Of a stretch of 64,000 nucleotides of DNA, positions 57,323 to 64,000 are shown one piece after another. A program made the position numbers and the translations under genes. The number at the start of each line of letters is the position of its first letter. The stretch's first letter is position 1. The notes under the pieces are model-generated. The model was given only the letters and a program-made list of their open reading frames with translations, had not been told where the DNA came from and did not search any database. The stretch is from assembly GCA_037975125.1 (NCBI GenBank), contig CM075862.1, forward strand, positions 77,667,960-77,731,959. The letters are read 5' to 3'. The DNA comes from Latrodectus hesperus. Lineage: Eukaryota; Arthropoda; Arachnida; Araneae; Theridiidae.

Positions 57323-57640
57323 GGCAATTTACTCTAGAAGTTCGCCAGGCAACTAGAGGCTCCGTTAAGACACCAATACCGCGGTGCCAATTAGCCCTAG
57401 GCACGGAACGCATAACACCAGGGTTTACGGGAGCTGGTTCGCGGCCTCTTATTCAATATTCAAGGCTATCCTGTCATTCCTACAGGACGTTCAGTTATCC
57501 ACCACCTACTGACGCGCCTGGTGGCTAGCTCAAGCCCCAGAGGGGTACGCATACCCCCTGGTTCCAGGAACTTCTTCACTTAAAATCGAAGTTCCAAATT
57601 AGGAGGAAGTTGCCTGTTATTAACGCTTTGATTGGCAGAA
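57323..57640 (-). promoter_or_regulatory. 5' leader of the LINE, probable internal promoter region
   Basis: GC-richer, gene-free sequence directly upstream of ORF1, including TTCCTGGAACCAGGGGGTAT and CACCGCGGTATTGG. LINEs of this type carry internal promoters here; no specific element was identified. It ends where the sequence returns to AT-rich near 57640. Confidence 0.5.
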
Positions 57641-57862
57641 GCAAGCTATGGGAGCTGAATGCAATTATTTTGTCCATTGGGCTAATAGAATTGATGTTAT
57701 ATTTAAATTTCATTTTTTAAATATTACTCCACTAATGTGGTGTAGAAGTTGAAGAGGAGACTACCAGACTTAGTGTCGACTTTTTTACTTGACTTGAGAT
57801 CAAAATTTAGTAGATAGTAATGTTTATAGTGTGTGGTTTCAAAGGTAACTCTCTCTCTCTCT

Positions 57863-59056
<1,194 letters not shown>

Positions 59057-59365
59057 TTTTTTTTCCTCCAATGGTGGGCATTTGGGTGATGAATCCTATG
59101 CCACAACAAGGCCAGTAACTGATACTCATTTGTCGTTACCCAGCGTGCACCTGTGAACCAAGTCACGGAGGCGAGTAGAGTTGCCCGTGCCATACCACCA
59201 CAAACACCGTTTATAGGGTGGGCCACATTCATACCTCACCACAGAAAAAAGAGAGAGAAACACAGAGAGAACAGAGAAAAAAAGTACCATGCCCGAACCA
59301 GGATTCGAACCCGGGACCCACAGCTAAGGAGTCAGTACCGCCTAACCACTCAGTCATCGGTCGGC
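59057..59365 (-). mobile_element. SINE family B, inserted beside a family A head
   Basis: On the minus strand: head GCCGACCGATGACTGAGTGG, B box GGGTTCGAATCCTGG, body CCCACCCTATAAACGG, tail CCTTGTTGTGGCATAGGATT ending in poly(A) (T8 at 59057-59064). It directly follows a family A head fragment (59367-59407). Confidence 0.88.
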
Positions 59366-59406
59366 GAATACCTCCCTATCCTCAGTCAGACACGCTGACC
59401 ACTACG

Positions 59407-59407
<1 letters not shown>
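59366..59407 (-). mobile_element. SINE family A head fragment
   Basis: Minus strand GTAGTGGTCAGCGTGTCTGA, then GGATAGGGAGGTATTC; the B box is replaced by the family B insertion. The other side runs into (AT)n. Confidence 0.75.
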
Positions 59408-59855
<448 letters not shown>

Positions 59856-60140
59856 GTGCCACAAACCCTGTCTAGTGGTCAGCATGCCTGATTGCGGATA
59901 GAAAAGTGGGTTCAAATCCCGGTTCGGGCAGGGATGTAATTTCTCTCTCTCTCTATTCTGTCGTTGTTCATTTCCTTGTATGAACGAGGTGTGAAAGGTT
60001 GCCTACCCTATAAATGGGTACCTATGGCATGTGGGTACTGAGGAAATCGGACTCCACACAAAATTACGGTTCAGTTGGAAAAGTGGAGCAGCGTACCCCA
60101 TATTTCCAAACTAGCTGGCACAAGACAACAACAGCAACAT
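59856..60140 (+). mobile_element. tRNA-headed SINE family A
   Basis: Head GTGCCACAAACCCTGTCTAG with TAGTGGTCAGCATGCCTGA, B box GGTTCAAATCCCGG, body CCTATAAATGGGTACCTATG, tail TTCAGTTGGAAAAGTGGAGC to GGCACAAGACAACAAC. No TSD was found. Confidence 0.9.
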
Positions 60141-60770
60141 AGGATATTGTTTCGCAGAAAGGATTTTTCATTTGTTAAAAGTATCCTAATATTTCCCTAA
60201 TACTCACTTCTAGAAATATTTCTGAAAAACATTTAGTAATGTATTAGTTAAAGGTGATTATATTTTAATTTCCAAGCTTGATAATTAAAGAATATTTTCT
60301 ATACTTCTTATAACTATAGGAAATATATCCTATAAACTCCCAAACAAATTGAAATACCATTTTTTTAAATGTGGCACATCTTTTCAGCTTTGTGAGAGTG
60401 TATTCACCTTCGAAGACTAATATTTTACTTCATTGGTTCAATAAAACGATAAAAAAAATGCTACGCAACTTTTCACCACCAATTACAATTTAAAAAGTAA
60501 TGCGAAAGTCAGGGTCTTTAAATAATTTAAGCGTTTCTTTAGTAATTCTGATACGCGCCTGCTCTTTGGTGCTCACTTAAATTATGGAAAAGAACAGCAA
60601 ACAATCTTGTTCATATGCTTACGCAGTTTTATTTATGGTTGTGTATCCGATGTTAAATCTCTGCTTCGCTTGAAAGCTATAGCGAATATCATCGATATTT
60701 ATTATACGAAAGGTATCTGGAATAATAGCTGATAACGACTTTTCTATGAGTTCTTCTTCGTGAATAGAAC
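60141..60770. other. Gene-free stretch
   Basis: AT-rich to mixed composition, no domain or repeat recognised. Confidence 0.45.
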
Positions 60771-60990
60771 CCTCGGTTCGGGCATGCATGTACTTTCTCT
60801 CTCAATCTATTCTGTCTCTGTCTTTTCTTTGTATGAATGGTTTGTGAATAGTTGCCTACCCTATAAACGGGTACCTATGGCATTGGTATGTACTGAAAAA
60901 GTCGGACTCTCCACACCTAAATATCATTCAGTTGGAAAAGTGGAGCAGAGCACCCCAAAATGCCAGCCTAGCTACCACACGACAACAACA
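60771..60990 (+). mobile_element. SINE family A lacking the A-box half of the head
   Basis: It starts within the B box (CCTCGGTTCGGGCATGCATG), then the body TTGCCTACCCTATAAACGGG and the full tail to CCACACGACAACAACA. The A box is missing, so it is a 5'-truncated insertion or was cut later. Confidence 0.88.
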
Positions 60991-61586
60991 TAGTAGTAAC
61001 TTTTTGATGCAAGATTTTTGAAACTCTTTAAAATAATCTAAATGATAACTTGTTCATTGCTTTAGGATTTTCGTCAATGTTTCAAGAAAAATTAACATGA
61101 AAGAAAATTTGCTCAATCAGTTGTTAAATGTCGTCATAAGGATTTTCAATATGTTAATAAAATATATTTTTATCATCATTATTCAGTTCGATACAAGTTT
61201 GTGTAAATTCATAAAGTTAAATAATTCGAAATAATTGTCAGGTTTTTTTTTTTCCTTCAATCAAACATAATTATTTAACTTACATAATCACAAATGTTAC
61301 CCGTTTTATAAATGTAATCTCTTCCTAAAAGAAAAATATCCAAATATTTGAAAAGGATTTTTAAAGAAAAGATAATTTTTATGTGACAATATGAGTATAA
61401 TATAATAAATTTAATATTTTAAAACTCAATATTTTTTTAAAAAATATTTACTTTCTGTATCTTTTCAAAATTTATTCGATAGGTATTTTTATACCCTTTA
61501 TAATTTGATAAGTATTCTTATTTCATTTATTTAAAAGAAGTTCGTTTAGAAAATCAGATCCGTTTCAAATAGTACTAATATTTAAT
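60991..61586. other. AT-rich stretch without genes
   Basis: Nothing was recognised. Confidence 0.5.
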
Positions 61587-61613
61587 CAAAGTTTATATAT
61601 ATATATATATATA

Positions 61614-61695
<82 letters not shown>

Positions 61696-61704
61696 ATATA
61701 TATA
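61587..61704. repeat. (AT)n microsatellite with (GT) interruption
   Basis: AT dinucleotides with a TTTTATAT break near 61618 and a TGTGTGTGTG run near 61685-61696. Confidence 0.95.
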
Positions 61705-61779
61705 GCTGTAAGGAACTAATAGGTTACATACATGCCAGCAAAATTTAATTATATAATGCTATATATCACAAGACAACAT

Positions 61780-62060
61780 ACATATGGGAAGCCCGTTGAC
61801 TTAGTGGTAGCGTTTTACGCTCCCAAGACACAAGTCTGAGGTTCAATCGTCGGACTGGACAACGTCGACTCAGACTTTCATCCCTTTAGTGGGTCGATAA
61901 ATTAAGTTCCAAGCATGCTTGGGAACTAAACACTGAAGGATTCGCAGTAAGCTGACCGCCTAATCAGGACATATGCTTTGCACACCAAGGCCTCTTGGTC
62001 AAGGAATAGAAATGAGCACTGCAGGCCTTGACCCTCATGGCCTGTCGTGCCTCAGAGTTT
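61780..62060 (+). mobile_element. tRNA-headed SINE family E
   Basis: GGAAGCCCGTTGACTTAGTG head, B-box-like GAGGTTCAATCG, body GTCGACTCAGACTTTCATCC and CATGCTTGGGAACTAAACAC, end CTCAGAGTTTAGTTTATTTA. No secure TSD. Confidence 0.82.
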
Positions 62061-63176
62061 AGTTTATTTAAGCATGGGCCCGATAAATCGCTCTAATTGG
62101 CTAAACGGCCTTATAATTTTAAACAATGATATAGAGATAAGCTTGACATCCGAATTGGCAGGGATATTAAGTCCTGCGAATATTTAACGTGTGTGTTGAT
62201 TCTTTCAGCATAGCAGTTCCTGATTGGTTTAAGGAAGATCAAACAAAATTTATCCTTCTATCAATAGGATTCCTACAAGCCCTGATAAACATAGCAAAGA
62301 AATAGACATTTCTCCAATAAAATTTAGTCAGGGAGACATTGTTGCTTTATTTTGGTGTTTGATGAGAATTAGCATCAATCAAATGGCTTCTGTATAAGAT
62401 AGTATATCATTAAAAAGAGTTAAATGGGGCGATATGTTTTTAAACTAAGCATTAATATTCAAATTTTTACATTTTTTAAGCGAACTGATTTTGATTTATT
62501 GATTACAAGTATTCATAATGCTATCAGTAGTATTCGTTAGAATCATCATTTTTATAAACTCTTACCGTGCTATCGTTCACACAAGATTTTGTTTTAAAAT
62601 AATCTTCTTGAAAGGAAACATTTAAACTTAACGAATTTCATATTCAATTCAATTCAGGTGAATAAAAGTATGGAAACTTTGCAAAGATAAAAAATATAGT
62701 CTGAAGAAATAACTTATCATTTTGAAAATTATGCGACTTGCTCTGACAAATAAAAAATTTTAGGAAATGTTATAAATAAAAATGAGATATTTAGATAAAC
62801 TGATAAATACACTTGGCTTTATTATTAAAGCCATTTTGTTTGATGAAGTTTCAATTGATTTTGTTAGATTCTCTTTACTTATTTTATCATTTATAAGTAA
62901 TTTTGCTAATTCCAATTCAAGTACTTGCTAGAATTCAAATGTTAGAGAATATGATAGACTTTATACTTCTTTTTCTAAATTTATTAAAAGTGAAAATTTC
63001 TGTTTGTTTGAATGATTGCTAATATTGCTAAAATAAAATAACGAATATCAACTTTATCAAAGTAAATGATCCATATTTTTCAAAGAAAAGAGAGGCAAGT
63101 GTAAAAGTAAAAGAATCGGTAGATCAAAAAATCAGGTGTGTCATTTGTCAAACTTTAAGTATAAATTCACTCCATT
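62061..63176. other. Gene-free stretch
   Basis: 62070-62400 is less AT-rich but shows no domain or tRNA-like boxes; the rest is AT-rich. Confidence 0.45.
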
Positions 63177-63486
63177 GGTATTGGAGACAGAATAAACTAA
63201 ACTTAGTAGCATGACAGCCCATATGGGCCAAGACTTACAGTGCCCATAACTCTTTTCATGACCGATGGCCTTGAGATAGGAAGCACATGTCCCAATTAGA
63301 TGGGTCAATCTGACGTGAAATCCCCAGTGTTTAATTCCCAACCATACTTGGTACTAACTTTATCAACCCACTGAAGAGCTGAAAGCCTGAGTCCACCTTC
63401 CCCAGCTCAAGGACCGAACTTCGGACCTGTGCCTTGGGAGTGAGAAACGCTGCCAGTAAGCCACCGGGCTTCGGTATTGGAGACAG
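63177..63486 (-). mobile_element. SINE family E with perfect 14-bp TSD
   Basis: GGTATTGGAGACAG flanks the element (63177-63190 and 63473-63486). On the minus strand: GAAGCCCGGTGGCTTACTGG head, TTCGGTCCTTGAGC near the B box, body ending AAGTTTAGTTTATT. It fixes both ends of family E. Confidence 0.92.
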
Positions 63487-64000
63487 TCTAATGTTAATAT
63501 CTACAGAACTTGGATTTAAGCTCCTTGAGAATTTATAACCTCTACTTTTGCATCGATAACAGAAGTTTTATGGTTTGATTAGAAAAACTGAATCACTTGC
63601 AGCTTGACAACCACAATGCACAGTTATTTTTACACTCATCCTGGCTTGATCTTGAATACCATGAACAGAAATTAATTAGTTATATTTATGGTTCTGAGAC
63701 TCTCACAAGAAATAAGATATATATATAATCTCTAATGAATAATAAATCTTCTCTGTATCATGAAGTCTTCAATTCTGATCCTGCAAAAACCAAGCCATGG
63801 TTAGTTAAAAAAAAATTTACTCAAATAATTTTACAATTTAAGGAATAGATGAAATATTTGTATTATTCCATTAAAATTTCAAAAATCCCAGGTCTGATTT
63901 TTTTTTATATGCATATTGTGAATCAAAAAAGAAACCTTAACTTTTTATGGCGAGTAGAGCCGGAAATATCACCAAGTAAGTGTTTTGTCAGCTGCAAAAG
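63487..64000. other. Gene-free stretch at window end
   Basis: No exon, repeat or element was recognised. Confidence 0.45.

Larger units (their letters stand above)
52650..57640 (-). mobile_element. Nearly intact LINE of the I/R1/LOA type (RNase H-bearing)
   Basis: A minus-strand element of about 5 kb has a ~300-bp GC-rich 5' leader (about 57323-57640), ORF1 and ORF2 overlapping, and a short 3' region. Both frames are open for full length. Exact ends are uncertain; ATTTTGT occurs near both edges (about 52652 and 57670), which is too short to rely on. The presence of RNase H plus a C-terminal CCHC motif places it among I, R1/LOA or related clades rather than CR1 or L2. Confidence 0.85.

Overview
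The window is AT-rich eukaryotic DNA, most likely from an arthropod and probably a spider or other chelicerate (inference from long AT introns, abundant tRNA-headed SINEs, jockey-like, I/R1/LOA-like, Ty3 and BEL/Pao elements, and an arthropod-like eIF4G). There is no prokaryotic gene organisation, no CRISPR array and no operon. Only one host gene is convincing; almost everything else recognisable is mobile DNA.

Region 1-15.4 kb: five minus-strand exons, with matching GT/AG sites and reading phases, encode the MIF4G core of a translation initiation factor eIF4G. Both ends of the gene are missing. The introns are long and AT-rich; one holds a probable solo LTR inside an (AT)n tract. Region 15.4-20 kb: a decayed plus-strand jockey-like LINE carrying a SINE (14-bp target-site duplication, TSD) and a Harbinger-like MITE, then a decayed minus-strand BEL/Pao element with its 3' LTR. 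Region 20.5-28 kb: SINEs, three non-autonomous DNA transposons, a threefold 195-bp tandem repeat and a 24-bp palindromic minisatellite. Region 28-35 kb: a nest of elements. A plus-strand LINE is split by a minus-strand LINE with a 6-bp TSD, then hit by a chimeric SINE with a 12-bp TSD, next to a SINE whose head resembles 5S rRNA. Region 36-45 kb: more SINEs, a BEL solo LTR and a hAT-like MITE with an exact 8-bp TSD.

Region 45-58 kb holds the two best-preserved autonomous elements: a 5.4-kb Ty3-like LTR retrotransposon with one open 1403-codon gag-pol frame and 261-bp LTRs, inserted in a (TA)n microsatellite; and an I/R1/LOA-like LINE with open ORF1 (351 codons) and ORF2 (1226 codons: endonuclease, reverse transcriptase, RNase H, C-terminal zinc motif). 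Region 58-64 kb holds SINEs and (AT)n tracts.

The most interesting signal is a modular SINE system: at least three unrelated heads (two tRNA-like, one 5S-rRNA-like) join the same ~135-nt tail at the same short sequence, AGAGCAAA. Two SINE copies also share non-SINE 3' flanking sequence with another locus, suggesting read-through (3' transduction) or segmental duplication. Several retroelements lie precisely within or beside (AT)n tracts.
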